Positions 26,195 through 34,861 of a DNA stretch of 64,000 bases are shown here, piece by piece. The number at the start of each line of letters is the position of its first letter. The stretch's first letter is position 1. The position numbers were made by a program, and so were the translations under genes. The notes under the pieces were generated by a model, which was not told the DNA's origin, searched no databases, and worked only from the letters and a program-made list of their open reading frames with translations. This stretch comes from Terriglobia bacterium (lineage in GTDB: Bacteria > Acidobacteriota > Terriglobia > Terriglobales > Acidobacteriaceae), in contig JAIQFC010000005.1 in the NCBI GenBank assembly GCA_020073465.1, positions 248,001 through 312,000 of the forward strand. The letters are read 5' to 3'.

Positions 26195-27235
26195 GTGCCT
26201 GAGCTCAGGAAAGATCCCATCGTTGGACGGTGGGTGATCATCTCCACGGACCGGGCCAAGCGCCCGACCGACTTTGTTCGCGAGAATATGAAGATCAAAG
26301 GGGGCTTTTGCCCCTTTTGTTATGGGAACGAGAGCAAGACGCCTCCTGAAATCCAGGCGTACCGGCCCAACCCAAACGGGGGCCCCCCTGCCCAACGTGA
26401 TAGTCCGGGCTGGACCGTGCGCGTCGTGCCCAACAAGTTTCCCGCTCTAGGAATTGAGGGAACTCTCAACCGCCAGGCCGAGGGAATGTTCGACCGCATG
26501 AATGGCGTGGGGGCCCACGAAGTCATCATCGAGACTCCCGACCACACTGCGAGCCTTGCCACCCTGCCTCCGAAGCGCATTGAAGATGTCTTGTGGACCT
26601 TCCGTGACCGGATCCTCGATCTCAAGAAGGATCGCCGCTTCAAATACATTCTTCTCTTCAAGAATCACGGAGAGGCCGCGGGCGCCTCGCTGGAGCACGC
26701 CCACTCCCAGCTCATCGCGCTTCCGATTCTGCCCATCAACGTCGTTCAAGAACTGGAAGGCGCGAAACAATACTTCCTGTACAAAGAGCGCTGCGTGTTC
26801 TGCGACATCATCCGCCAGGAACTGGACAACGGCACTCGAGTCGTGTCGGAGAACGAGAATTTCCTGACCCTGGCCCCATACGCTCCGCGCTTCCCGTTTG
26901 AAACCTGGATCCTGCCTAAGCAGCACGAGTCGGCGTTTGAGAACTCGTCGTCCCACATGTTCGAGAACCTGGCCAAAGCCCTGAAGACGCTGCTGACCAA
27001 GGCGGATCGCGTGCTCGACAATCCGCCTTACAATCTGGTGATCCACACCTCCCCGGTGCAGGATCCGACCAACGACCACTACCACTGGCACCTGGAGTTC
27101 ATGCCCAAGCTGACCAAGACAGCCGGCTTCGAATGGGGCACGGGCTTCTACATCAATCCCACACCTCCTGAGGAAGCCGCGAAGTTCCTGCGCGAAGCCA
27201 GTGTGGAAGAGTCTGTCCCGACGCCGGTGGGCTGA
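26195..27235 (+). CDS. galT: Galactose-1-phosphate uridylyltransferase
   Basis: Exchanges UMP between UDP-glucose and galactose-1-phosphate (Leloir pathway). GTG start. Zinc-ligand motif GGFCPFCYGNE near residue 33, the active-site HAHSQ (the nucleophilic histidine) in GASLEHAHSQLI, and NDHYHWHLEF in the C-terminal half are present. At 346 residues it has normal length. No galK or galE is in the window. Confidence 0.92.
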   Translation: MPELRKDPIVGRWVIISTDRAKRPTDFVRENMKIKGGFCPFCYGNESKTPPEIQAYRPNPNGGPPAQRDSPGWTVRVVPNKFPALGIEGTLNRQAEGMFDRMNGVGAHEVIIETPDHTASLATLPPKRIEDVLWTFRDRILDLKKDRRFKYILLFKNHGEAAGASLEHAHSQLIALPILPINVVQELEGAKQYFLYKERCVFCDIIRQELDNGTRVVSENENFLTLAPYAPRFPFETWILPKQHESAFENSSSHMFENLAKALKTLLTKADRVLDNPPYNLVIHTSPVQDPTNDHYHWHLEFMPKLTKTAGFEWGTGFYINPTPPEEAAKFLREASVEESVPTPVG

Positions 27236-27262
27236 TCGAAAGACACGAACCGCAATAAAAAT

Positions 27263-27287
27263 AGGGCACGGCTTGTTGCCGTGCCCT
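27263..27287. terminator. Hairpin agggcacggc/gccgtgccct
   Basis: A 10-bp perfect stem with a ttgtt loop. On the minus strand it is followed by atttttatt, so it is a credible rho-independent terminator for the isc operon read from the right; on the plus strand it follows galT by 27 nt without a T run. Confidence 0.65.
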
Positions 27288-27553
27288 CTTCAGTTGGCCG
27301 GAGAGAGAGAAGGGCCAAGAGACTTCCTCGTGTGAGATTCTCGAGGGCCCTGATGAATGCAGGGTAGGCCAGGCGGAAAGCCGAGTTGTCACCGCGGTGT
27401 AAAACTTTCGTCCCACAGTTCACCGCGGTTTGTCCTGTGTCGGATGGGTTCCGGGAAGGTATTAGGTCAAGGGCAGCTGGCAGGCCCGGCAGAGTACTCT
27501 GTCACAGTAATCAACACAACGGGAGGATGGCGAAAGCGGACACCTGCCGCGGG
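27288..27553. other. Intergenic region, no gene supported
   Basis: Short frames on both strands were considered but lack a ribosome site or family resemblance. Only the caccgcggtgtaa/cagttcaccgcggt near-repeat is visible. Confidence 0.4.
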
Positions 27554-27775
27554 CTACGCCTGAGTGCGGTCCTGAAACTCCTCATGCCAGGCCATCTGAA
27601 TGGCTTCCAGTTTGCCTTCGTTGGATGCTTTCGGATCGCCGGCAAATCCGGGAAGCTCGATCACGTAGCGGTGCAGGTCCGTGAAACGCACGGAGAGAGG
27701 ATCGATCTCGGGATGAGTCTCGGACAGCAGGATGCCGATGTCCTCGGCGTTGTCCCAGGTCAGCGATTTAGGCAT
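27554..27775 (-). CDS. iscX: IscX, small Fe-S assembly protein
   Basis: 73 residues matching the IscX family (formerly YfhJ): TWDNAEDIGILLSETHPEIDPLSVRFTDLH and IQMAWHEEF. It is an acidic iron-binding protein known to bind IscS and to modulate cluster assembly with the frataxin homologue. Last gene of the isc cluster, as in Enterobacteria. Confidence 0.93.
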   Translation of the reverse strand: MPKSLTWDNAEDIGILLSETHPEIDPLSVRFTDLHRYVIELPGFAGDPKASNEGKLEAIQMAWHEEFQDRTQA

Positions 27776-27784
27776 GGGGGGCTC

Positions 27785-27872
27785 CTAAGTGTGGCTATCG
27801 GGCTTCGGCAATCGGGCTTCAGCCAGAACCAGAAGAACCGAGGCCCGACAGCTGAAGCCCGAAGCCCGGTCT
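27785..27872. repeat. gggcttcagcc word repeat
   Basis: Words ggctatcgggcttcggcaat, gggcttcagccag and ctgaagcccgaagcccgg, partly complementary. Similar words at 55005-55160. Confidence 0.65.
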
Positions 27873-28284
27873 AATGCTCTTCCGAAACGTAATTCCGATT
27901 CCACGCCGGGATTTCGACGACCACTTTGCCCGGCTTCGTAATCTGCGCCTGGCAACCGAGACGCGAGTTTAATTGCAGATCGGCGGCCATGTCCAGGCGG
28001 TCGGCTTCGTCGTCGTCCATTGCAGAAAGGTTCTCAGCGCCTTCCTTCACCCAGACGTGGCACGTCGTGCAAGCACAATTGCCGCCGCAGGCATGGTCCA
28101 GCGTGATACCGAAATTCAGCGCGATGTCGAGAATCGACTCTTCCTTGCCGTGATCCTCGTAGGGCAGCTTGCCGTGCTCGAACTGCACCGTCTTGCCTTC
28201 CGGCAGGAAAGTAATCTGCACCATGTTTTCGGTCGGCGCCTCTTCCATTGCGGTGCCCGCTCCTTGTGTTTCTTCCTGAGCCAT
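27871..28284 (-). CDS. fdx: ISC-type [2Fe-2S] ferredoxin
   Basis: Electron-donor ferredoxin of the isc system. The cluster ligands are visible in HACGGNCACTTCHVWV (three Cys in a C-x5-C-x2-C spacing) and in SRLGCQAQI (the fourth Cys). A Glu/Thr-rich tail of about 20 residues precedes the fold at the N-terminus. At 137 residues it is slightly longer than the E. coli protein. Placement after hscA is as in the standard operon. Confidence 0.92.
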   Translation of the reverse strand: MAQEETQGAGTAMEEAPTENMVQITFLPEGKTVQFEHGKLPYEDHGKEESILDIALNFGITLDHACGGNCACTTCHVWVKEGAENLSAMDDDEADRLDMAADLQLNSRLGCQAQITKPGKVVVEIPAWNRNYVSEEH

Positions 28285-28311
28285 ACTGACCTCGATTTCC
28301 TTTTCACGACG

Positions 28312-28487
28312 TTGTCATCCTGAGCGAAGTGAATGTCGCGCAACGCGCGGCATTCATGCAGTCGAAGGATCCCCGCAAGTCTGAACTTAACCAGCTACAC
28401 GCAACGATTCCGTTTCAGCCGGAACGACTCTCAATGAGAGCGTGAGTGATCCCGGTAGGGATCCTTCGACTACGCTCAGGATGACAA
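28312..28487. repeat. 176-bp element with ttgtcatcctgagcg terminal inverted repeats
   Basis: Ends are ttgtcatcctgagcg (28312-28326) and cgctcaggatgacaa (28473-28487), 15-bp perfect inverted repeats. Internal arms gtcgaaggatccc and gggatccttcgac also pair. It is a candidate MITE-like unit between fdx and hscA. Confidence 0.8.
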
Positions 28488-28494
28488 TTCCAAA

Positions 28495-30254
28495 TCATTC
28501 AAAATCTGCTTTGGCCATGGGATGCGGCGCGGTGGGGCCCTCCCCCATGTCAGCCTCATCCATGTTCTTGCCTTTGAGCGCCGTCGAGACCGCGCTGTCC
28601 ATCATCAGTTCCGCGAGGCGCATCGTGCCTTGATTGAGCGCGTCAATCGCCTTGCGGATGGCCTGGTAATCGTCTTCGGCGGTCACCGCGGCGAGCGCTT
28701 TCTCCAGCTTGGCAATCTGTTTCTTCTCGTCGGTGGTGAGCTTGCCCCATGCCGGGCTCCTCTTTCCCTTGTCGAGCGCGGCGAGAATCGTCGCGGCCTC
28801 GTTGCGCGCTTCGATGACCTGGCGACGGCGGAAATCTTCCTCAGCGTTGTCGAATGAGTCGAGAATCATGCCCTCGACCTGCTCGTCGGTGAGGCCGTAG
28901 CTGGGCTGTACTTTGATTTCCGCTTCCTTGCCGCTGCGCTGCTCGCGCGCGGACACATGGCAACGTTCGCCTGCCCGTCGATCTGTGTCGTGTAAAACTG
29001 CGTTGCCGATGCCGGGATGGTCGAGTTGCGCAGAATGATCTTGTCGGTAACGCCTCCTGCTACTTCGATGCCGAGCGAAAGCGGCGTCACGTCGAGCAGC
29101 AGCATGTTCTCGGTCGCTACCGACCCACCGCCGAGGATATTGGCCTGCACGGCCGCGCCCAAAGCCACGACTTCGTCGGGATTCAGATCACTGTGCGGCT
29201 CACGCTGGAAGAGTTCCTTCACCAGAGCGCGAACCTTGGGAATCCGTGTCGAGCCGCCAACCAGTACGGCTTCGTCAATCTGCTCCGGCTTGAGGCCGGC
29301 GTCCTTCATAGCCTGCTTGCAGGGGCCAACGGTGCGATCGATGATGGGCTGAATGAGTTGCTCGAACTGCTCGCGCGTGACTTCACGCTGGTAGCGGCGG
29401 CCACCGCGCAATTCGACATCGAGTTTGGCCGACGCCTGCGATGAGAGCGCAATCTTGGCTTCGATCACCGACTTGCGGATCGCCTGCACTGCCTCGGCAT
29501 TGCGCCGCAAGTCAAGATTCATATCGCCCCGAATGTCATCCAGAGCAATGGTGATCAGCAGGTTGTCGATGTCATCGCCGCCCAGGTGCGTGTCGCCGTT
29601 AGTGGCAATGACTTCGAAGATTCCGTCGTGCAGCTTGAGGATCGAGATGTCGAACGTTCCGCCGCCCAGGTCATAGACGGCGATGATGCCATTCTGCTTC
29701 TGGTCGAGGCCGTAGGCGAGCGATGCCGCTGTCGGTTCGTTGACCAGGCGCAGGACTTCGAGTCCGGCAATGCGGCCGGCGTCTTTGGTGGCCTGGCGCT
29801 GGGCGTCGTTGAAGTAGGCGGGAACGGTAATGACGGCTTTGCTGACCGGTCCACCGAAGTGCCGCTCCGCATTGCGCTTGAGCTGCCGGAGGATGAGCGC
29901 GGAAATTTCCGGCGGCGTGAACGTCTTGTCACCAAGTTTGATCCGTAAAACTTCACCGGGCTGCAGGTCGTCAGCAAGGCGGAAGGGGAAGAGCTTCAAC
30001 TCCTCCTGAACATCCTCAACTCCACGCCCCATCAGTCGTTTGACGGAATAGACGGCACGCTCCGGAGTCTCGATCAGATATCTGCGCGCAGAACTGCCGA
30101 TTACCGGCTGATTGTTTTCATCAAGCGCGACCACCGAGGGAACGAGATTCAATCCGTCCTCACCGGGAATTACGACAGGGCTCTCCCCTTGCATAAACGC
30201 CACGAGAGAGTTCGTGGTGCCCAGGTCGATGCCGACGATGCGATCCGTGGTCAT
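28495..30254 (-). pseudogene. hscA: hscA chaperone gene broken by an internal deletion and frameshift
   Basis: HscA is the Hsp70 that, with HscB, helps transfer clusters from IscU. The 5' part (30254 down to about 28958) has the ATPase domain with [27 protein letters not shown] and [12 protein letters not shown] and continues into the peptide-binding domain through [11 protein letters not shown]. It then goes out of frame. The 3' part resumes at 28959 as [18 protein letters not shown] and continues to 28495. About 45 residues that belong between the two (the middle of the peptide-binding beta sandwich) are absent. The junction shares cat on both sides. The remaining lid region is intact. A true mutation or an assembly error is possible. 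Confidence 0.85.
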
Positions 30255-30280
30255 TTACTCTGCTTTCACTGGGGCCTTAG

Positions 30281-30350
30281 CAATTAGCAATTGGCAATTA
30301 GCCGGCGTGGCAGAAAGCGTCAATGGCGAACTGCCAATTGCTAACTGCTG
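30281..30350. repeat. tagcaattagcaattggc word repeat
   Basis: Words ttagcaattagcaattggca and its complement gaactgccaattgctaactg flank a unique 20-nt middle. It supplies the hscB stop codon. Confidence 0.7.
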
Positions 30351-31108
30351 CCTTCTAACGCTTCATTCACATCCCTAACCAAATTCCGGATGTAGTTGCG
30401 GCGGTTCAGCACGTCCACCATCTTGTCGAGCGCCTGCTTGCGCTCTCCTGCGGGAACGGCCTGACCGGCCTGCTCGCGCTCAATCAATCCGTCCCAGGAT
30501 TTCCAGTAACTCTGCAGTTCCTGAAAAAGCGCCTCGTACTTCTGCTCAAGCGCCGCCTTGTGCTTCTCGATTTCTGCGATCAGCGCAGGATCGTCTTCTC
30601 CCGTCTTCTTCTCCATGCGCAGTTCTTCCAGTTGCATGTTCAACTCGAAGACTTCTTCGAGCAGGTCGGGAGGGACAATCTGCTTCTTGACTTCTCCGGT
30701 GGCGCGCGCCTTTTCGGTCGCACTCTTCGACTGCTCTTCGAGTTGCACGCCTTCCAGGTGCAACAGGTACTGAGTCCGCTTGATCGGATCTTTCAGCGTG
30801 CGGTACGCGTCGTTCAGCCGGGAACTCTGTTCCAGGCTCCACTCCTGCTCTTTGCTGCCGGCGCGTGCGTTCAGATCGGGATGAAGCTTGCGGCTCAGCT
30901 CGTAGAACTCTTTTTCCAGCGTGGCAACATCCAAATTCAGTTTGGGCGGCAGGCCGAAGAAACTGAAATAGTCCACCGGGGCCGGGGGCTGCACCTTGCC
31001 ACAAGCGCCGCAGAACTGGGCCACGCGCATCGCGCCGCACGACCAGCAAGATTCCGCTGCATCGTGGGTCCGCGCTGCCGCAATCGTAGATACGGTGGAC
31101 TTGCTCAT
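30341..31108 (-). CDS. hscB: HscB co-chaperone with N-terminal zinc finger
   Basis: J-protein partner of HscA that delivers IscU. The J domain (about residues 47-122) has DYFSFFGLPPKLNLD and the HPD motif in SRKLHPDLNARAG. A C-terminal three-helix domain for IscU binding follows. Residues 20-40 carry CWSCGAMRVAQFCGACG, a CxxC-CxxC zinc finger of the kind known in eukaryotic HSC20 and absent from E. coli HscB. At 255 residues it is longer than usual because of a linker with KSATEKARATGEVKK. Confidence 0.9.
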   Translation of the reverse strand: MSKSTVSTIAAARTHDAAESCWSCGAMRVAQFCGACGKVQPPAPVDYFSFFGLPPKLNLDVATLEKEFYELSRKLHPDLNARAGSKEQEWSLEQSSRLNDAYRTLKDPIKRTQYLLHLEGVQLEEQSKSATEKARATGEVKKQIVPPDLLEEVFELNMQLEELRMEKKTGEDDPALIAEIEKHKAALEQKYEALFQELQSYWKSWDGLIEREQAGQAVPAGERKQALDKMVDVLNRRNYIRNLVRDVNEALEGSS

Positions 31109-31279
31109 TAGATTGCTACCTCACTCGATCATGGCCGGCTGCGCTCCAAGCGCAAATCCTGCCCCTACACAAATTCACCACGGGCTGTTCCGTTGCCCGC
31201 CCCGGCTTGCTCGCATGCTGGGCAGGAACGGAGGCACCGTGGTGCGAATTCCAGCGGGCATGGTCCGCCCGCGCCAGAA
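31109..31279. repeat. Inverted repeat in the iscA-hscB gap
   Basis: aattcaccacgg with ttccgttgcc near 31170-31198 pairs with ggaacggaggcaccgtggtgcgaatt near 31221-31248, over an inner gcccgcc/ggcaggaacgg stem. The whole gap is occupied by it. Confidence 0.65.
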
Positions 31280-31648
31280 TCAAGCCGAGAACGAAGTTCC
31301 GCAGCCGCAGGATTTCGAGGCCTGCGGATTCACGAACACGAAGCCCTGCTGCATCAGGGTTTCCTGGTAATCCAGGGTCATGCCGTGCAGGTAGATGAAC
31401 GACTTCGGGTCGACAAACACGCGCACGTCGCCGAACTGGAAAATGCGGTCCCGCTCGCGCGGCTGCGTGTCGAAGCGGATGTTGTAACTCAGCCCCGAAC
31501 ATCCGCCACCCTGCACGCCCAGGCGCAACCCGCCCTGCTCGGGCGAGATGCCTTCCTTGGCCATCGCGCTGCGCACCTTGGCCAGCGCCTTCTCGGTGAC
31601 GAGAATGCCTTTGGCCGATTGCGTCGTTGGTTCGGTGGCAGTTGTCAT
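31280..31648 (-). CDS. iscA: IscA A-type Fe-S carrier
   Basis: 122 residues. The three conserved cysteines are in GGGCSGLSY and SCGCGTSF at the C-terminus (CGC motif), the expected ligand set. The N-terminal TTATEPTTQSAKG extension is dispensable. Carries [2Fe-2S] or [4Fe-4S] clusters to target apoproteins. Confidence 0.93.
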   Translation of the reverse strand: MTTATEPTTQSAKGILVTEKALAKVRSAMAKEGISPEQGGLRLGVQGGGCSGLSYNIRFDTQPRERDRIFQFGDVRVFVDPKSFIYLHGMTLDYQETLMQQGFVFVNPQASKSCGCGTSFSA

Positions 31649-31704
31649 CTTCGCGCGTTCCGTTTCTTTCGCCCCCTGCCGGCGCTCGTCCTTGCCTCGC
31701 CCTT

Positions 31705-31754
31705 ACCCACGGCTTACGCCGTGGGCTGCATTCTCACGCCGCTCCGCGGCTGGG
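31705..31754. repeat. Three-hairpin repeat, partial copy
   Basis: Contains cccacggcttacgccgtggg and gccgctccgcggc, i.e. stems two and three of the element. It lies between iscU and iscA, followed at 31800-31842 by a gctgatggctgacggctgag word repeat. Confidence 0.75.
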
Positions 31755-31840
31755 GCCGCCGATGCGATCAGCGGCGACGAGTCCGTCAAGCGCGTCGCTC
31801 TTGCTGATGGCTGACGGCTGAGAGCTGACAGCTGAAGCTG

Positions 31841-32254
31841 CTACTTCGCTTCCGCAGCTACCGGCTTCGCGCTCTCTTGTTTCTTCTTCCAGTCACCGAT
31901 CGCGGCACGGATGGCGTCCTCAGCCAGCACGGAACAGTGGATCTTCACCGGAGGCAGCGAAAGCTCCTTCACGATGTCCATGTTCTTGATGGTGAGGGCT
32001 TCATCCACGGTCTTGCCCTTGACCCACTCGGTGGCGAGCGAGGAAGACGCAATCGCGGAGCCGCAGCCGAACGTCTTGAACTTGGCTTCTTCAATGACGT
32101 TGGTGTCGCGGTTGACCTTGATCTGCAGCTTCATCACGTCGCCGCACTCGGGCGCGCCGACCAGGCCCGTGCCCACGTCGGGGCTCGACTTGTCCATCGA
32201 GCCGACGTTGCGCGGATGGTTGTAGTGATCGATGACCTTATCGCTGTATGACAT
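31841..32254 (-). CDS. iscU: IscU Fe-S scaffold
   Basis: 137 residues. The three cluster-binding cysteines are in GAPECGDVMKLQ (Cys37), FGCGSAIASSS (Cys64) and IHCSVLAEDAIR (Cys107), and the chaperone-recognition LPPVK motif is immediately before the last Cys (LPPVKIHC). Provides the assembly scaffold between IscS and IscA. Confidence 0.95.
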   Translation of the reverse strand: MSYSDKVIDHYNHPRNVGSMDKSSPDVGTGLVGAPECGDVMKLQIKVNRDTNVIEEAKFKTFGCGSAIASSSLATEWVKGKTVDEALTIKNMDIVKELSLPPVKIHCSVLAEDAIRAAIGDWKKKQESAKPVAAEAK

Positions 32255-32282
32255 TTAGCCTCTCCTGAACTCCTCGAAGTCT

Positions 32283-32369
32283 GTGCCGTCCCTACGGGAC
32301 TCGCGCTGCTTTCTACCTTTCCCAGGGCTTACGCCCTGGGCTAATGAATGCCGCCGCTACGCGGCTAGG
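32283..32369. repeat. Three-hairpin repeat, full copy in the iscS-iscU gap
   Basis: Stems gtccctacgggac, cccagggcttacgccctggg, gccgctacgcggc. It is followed at 32371-32414 by gtaccgggg/ggtactcggtactgc word repeat. Confidence 0.85.
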
Positions 32370-32416
32370 TCTTACCGGGTACCGGGGTACTCGCTACGCG
32401 GTACTCGGTACTGCTC

Positions 32417-33694
32417 TTACTCACCGGCCCACTTCACATCCTTCAGATTGATGCCTTCCTTCGCCATCTCGTAGAGCGGAGAAAGTTCACGCAAGCGTTC
32501 GACCGTCTCGATAACGCGGTCGGCTACATAGTCGACTTCAGCTTCGGTGTTGAAGCGGCCGATGCCGAAGCGGATCGAGCTGTGCGCCAGATCGTCGCCT
32601 GTGCCCAGAGCCTTCAATACATAAGATGGTTCCAGCGTCGCGGAGGTGCAGGCCGAGCCGCTGGACACCGCAATGTCGTTGATGCCCATCAGCAGCGACT
32701 CGCCCTCGACGTAGGCAAAACTGATATTCAGATTGCCGGGCAGCCGGTGCTCCGTCGAGCCATTGATATAAACCTCGTCGAGCCGGCTCATGATCCGGTC
32801 ACGAAGGCGGTTGCGCAGTCCCGCAAGCTTGCAGGATTCCTGCGGCATTTCTTCCTGCGCAATGGCGCAGGCCTTGCCCAGACCGACGATGCCGGGAACA
32901 TTCAGCGTGCCGGAACGCATCCCGCGCTCGTGGCCGCCGCCGTCGATGATGGCGGAAATCTGCACCCGCGGATTCTTTCGGCGCACATACAAGGCGCCAA
33001 CTCCCTTAGGGCCATACATCTTGTGTCCGGAGATGGAGGCCAGGTCGATGTTCTGCTTGATCACGTCGACGGGAACCTTGCCGATCGCCTGGGTCGCGTC
33101 GGTGTGGAAGATCACGCCGCGCTCATGACAAAGCTTGCCGATTTCGGCCACGGGCTGCAGCACGCCGATTTCGTTATTGGCGAACATGATCGTGACCAGG
33201 ATGGTCTTGTCGTCCATGGCACGCTTCAGATCGTCGAGGTCAATCAGGCCATCCTTCTGCACCGGCAGGTAGGTGACGCGATAACCGTACTTCTCCAGGC
33301 GCTTGCAGGTGTCGAGCACCGCCTTGTGCTCGGTCACCGCGGTGATGATGTGATTGCCCTTCTCGCGGTACATCTCAGCGACGCCCTTGATGGCAAGGTT
33401 GTCGCTCTCGGTCGCGCCGGAGGTAAAGATGATCTCTTTTGTCGTCGCCCCGATCAGCTTGGCGATCCGCTCACGCGCCGTCTCGACGCCTTCTTCAGCG
33501 GCCCAGCCGAACGAGTGGTTGCGGCTGGCGGCGTTGCCGAACTTTTCCATGAAATAGGGCAGCATCTCTTCCAGCACCCGCGGATCCATGGGGGTGGTGG
33601 CATGGTTGTCCATGTAGATGGGCAGCTTCACGCCTTTGGGCGCGACGTGCTGCGCGTCTGCTTGTGCCTGGGGGATCTTCACATCCGTGCTCAT
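32417..33694 (-). CDS. iscS: Cysteine desulfurase IscS
   Basis: Class V PLP aminotransferase that provides sulfur for clusters and tRNA thiolation. At 425 residues it is close to family length. PLP lysine in [12 protein letters not shown], persulfide loop Cys in [16 protein letters not shown], and the N-terminal [12 protein letters not shown] are present. iscU follows it with a repeat in the 160-nt gap. The C-terminal region includes the IscU-docking segment. Confidence 0.95.
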   Translation of the reverse strand: MSTDVKIPQAQADAQHVAPKGVKLPIYMDNHATTPMDPRVLEEMLPYFMEKFGNAASRNHSFGWAAEEGVETARERIAKLIGATTKEIIFTSGATESDNLAIKGVAEMYREKGNHIITAVTEHKAVLDTCKRLEKYGYRVTYLPVQKDGLIDLDDLKRAMDDKTILVTIMFANNEIGVLQPVAEIGKLCHERGVIFHTDATQAIGKVPVDVIKQNIDLASISGHKMYGPKGVGALYVRRKNPRVQISAIIDGGGHERGMRSGTLNVPGIVGLGKACAIAQEEMPQESCKLAGLRNRLRDRIMSRLDEVYINGSTEHRLPGNLNISFAYVEGESLLMGINDIAVSSGSACTSATLEPSYVLKALGTGDDLAHSSIRFGIGRFNTEAEVDYVADRVIETVERLRELSPLYEMAKEGINLKDVKWAGE

Positions 33695-33732
33695 TGATTG
33701 CCTCTCCTACCGAAGTTTCCTAGCTCAACCAC

Positions 33733-34191
33733 CTACGTAATCGTCACCAGTTCAGCCGGCTTCGCTGCTTCAGCTGCTGGCTCCTCTGGCTCTTCCCGCA
33801 TGTGCGAAATCTTGATACGCTTCAGCACAGCCTCGATGCTCTCATTCACCTTGCGCAGCGGCTCGCGGATGTTGCAGCGGTCGCTCTGGTCGCACTCGCC
33901 ACGAACCGTCACGCAGGAGGTAATGAACAACGGTCCATCAATCGCGCGAATCACCTCGAAGGCCGAAATCGTGTGCGCGGGACGGCCCAGCGTATAACCG
34001 CCGTTGATCCCATGCTGCGAGTGCAGCAGCCCAGCCTTCGCCAGCCGCTGCAGAATCTTGGCGAGCGCCTCTGGAGGAATCCCGAAGGCGTCCGCTACGT
34101 CCTTGGCGCTGTGCGCTCCTTGGTCGTCGTTCTCGGCCAAGTGCTTCATCGCCATCAACGCGTAGTCAGCTTTCTTGGTGAGCTTCAGCAT
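33733..34191 (-). CDS. iscR: IscR, Rrf2-family [2Fe-2S] regulator
   Basis: 152 residues. Winged-helix DNA-binding N-terminus (ADYALMAMKHLAEND, AKILQRLAKAGLLHSQHG) and the three cluster cysteines in SCVTVRGECDQSDRCNI (C-x6-C-x5-C). Expected to repress the isc operon in its cluster-loaded form, so the operon is autoregulated; the matching operator lies upstream. Confidence 0.94.
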   Translation of the reverse strand: MLKLTKKADYALMAMKHLAENDDQGAHSAKDVADAFGIPPEALAKILQRLAKAGLLHSQHGINGGYTLGRPAHTISAFEVIRAIDGPLFITSCVTVRGECDQSDRCNIREPLRKVNESIEAVLKRIKISHMREEPEEPAAEAAKPAELVTIT

Positions 34192-34224
34192 CCTGGACCA
34201 ACCTTGTAGAAGCCTGACGTAAAC

Positions 34225-34241
34225 CCGACGAATATAGTCGG
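34225..34241 (-). promoter_or_regulatory. IscR type-1 operator-like palindrome before iscR
   Basis: Read on the minus strand it is ccgactatattcgtcgg, fitting the E. coli type-1 IscR pattern yygactrwwwyagtcrr in all but one position. It is 34-50 nt before the iscR start, and the tatatt inside it can serve as the -10 element, so IscR binding would block transcription. Based on known E. coli consensus; not tested here. Confidence 0.75.
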
Positions 34242-34553
34242 ATTAAACTGCGACCTTTTTCGTCGTAATTCATTTTACGTCACACCCGGGAAGCATCGCA
34301 AGTCCTTACAGGCAATGGGGAGAATCTGAAGCCGAATGGTAAATACAGCCGATTGAACAGGTTAGGAACCGCTAGTGGCGCCACCCAAGCTGTGAGATGC
34401 TCGAGGGTAGCGGTCTGAAGAAGGCTGGCTGAAGAAATCCACCGCCTTTTAATTACAAGGGCACTTGACAACCCACGGCAGCAGTCTAAAATACCGGGAA
34501 ATTCCGGTGAAATTCGTGCCTCGCATTGCTCCTGAGGGCTGCCTTCCGGATTT

Positions 34554-34745
34554 ATGACTTCAAAGTCGCCGTCTCCTCCTGCCAGCGTACAGAAGCAGCA
34601 ACCCTGCAAGCATCCCCGTGTGCAAATCGTCAGCCGCGATGAAGACGCTGAATTTGTCGAGTGTCTGGAGTGCGGCGAGATCTTCGAGTCCAGCGAATTC
34701 CGGGACATGAGCATCGAAGAGCGCACCCAGAACCCCGAACTCTGA
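34554..34745 (+). CDS. Small zinc-binding protein, unknown
   Basis: 63 residues. CKHPRVQIVS and FVECLECGEIF give one CxH and one CxxC pair, consistent with a small zinc ribbon. The C-terminal tail (FRDMSIEERTQNPEL) is charged. ATG start at 34554 is preceded by a moderately purine-rich stretch. It is the only frame with domain-like character in this region and precedes a response regulator on the same strand. Confidence 0.6.
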   Translation: MTSKSPSPPASVQKQQPCKHPRVQIVSRDEDAEFVECLECGEIFESSEFRDMSIEERTQNPEL

Positions 34746-34861
34746 CCTCCGCACAGACGTTGTCTCGCGTGACAAAGGTAATCCTTGCGCGCGCTTTCAG
34801 CTTGTTTGCCGGGAAACTGCCCTGTTAATGTCCGACCGGGGCGGCGTGTTAAGCGGCCCTC

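Noticed and set aside
27148..27423. Minus-strand frame of 91 codons overlapping the end of galT
   Set aside because: No ribosome site, overlaps a terminator-like hairpin and galT coding sequence, no domain.
32582..33697. Plus-strand open frame of 371 codons opposite iscS
   Set aside because: Antisense shadow of a well-supported gene, His/Val-rich without motifs.
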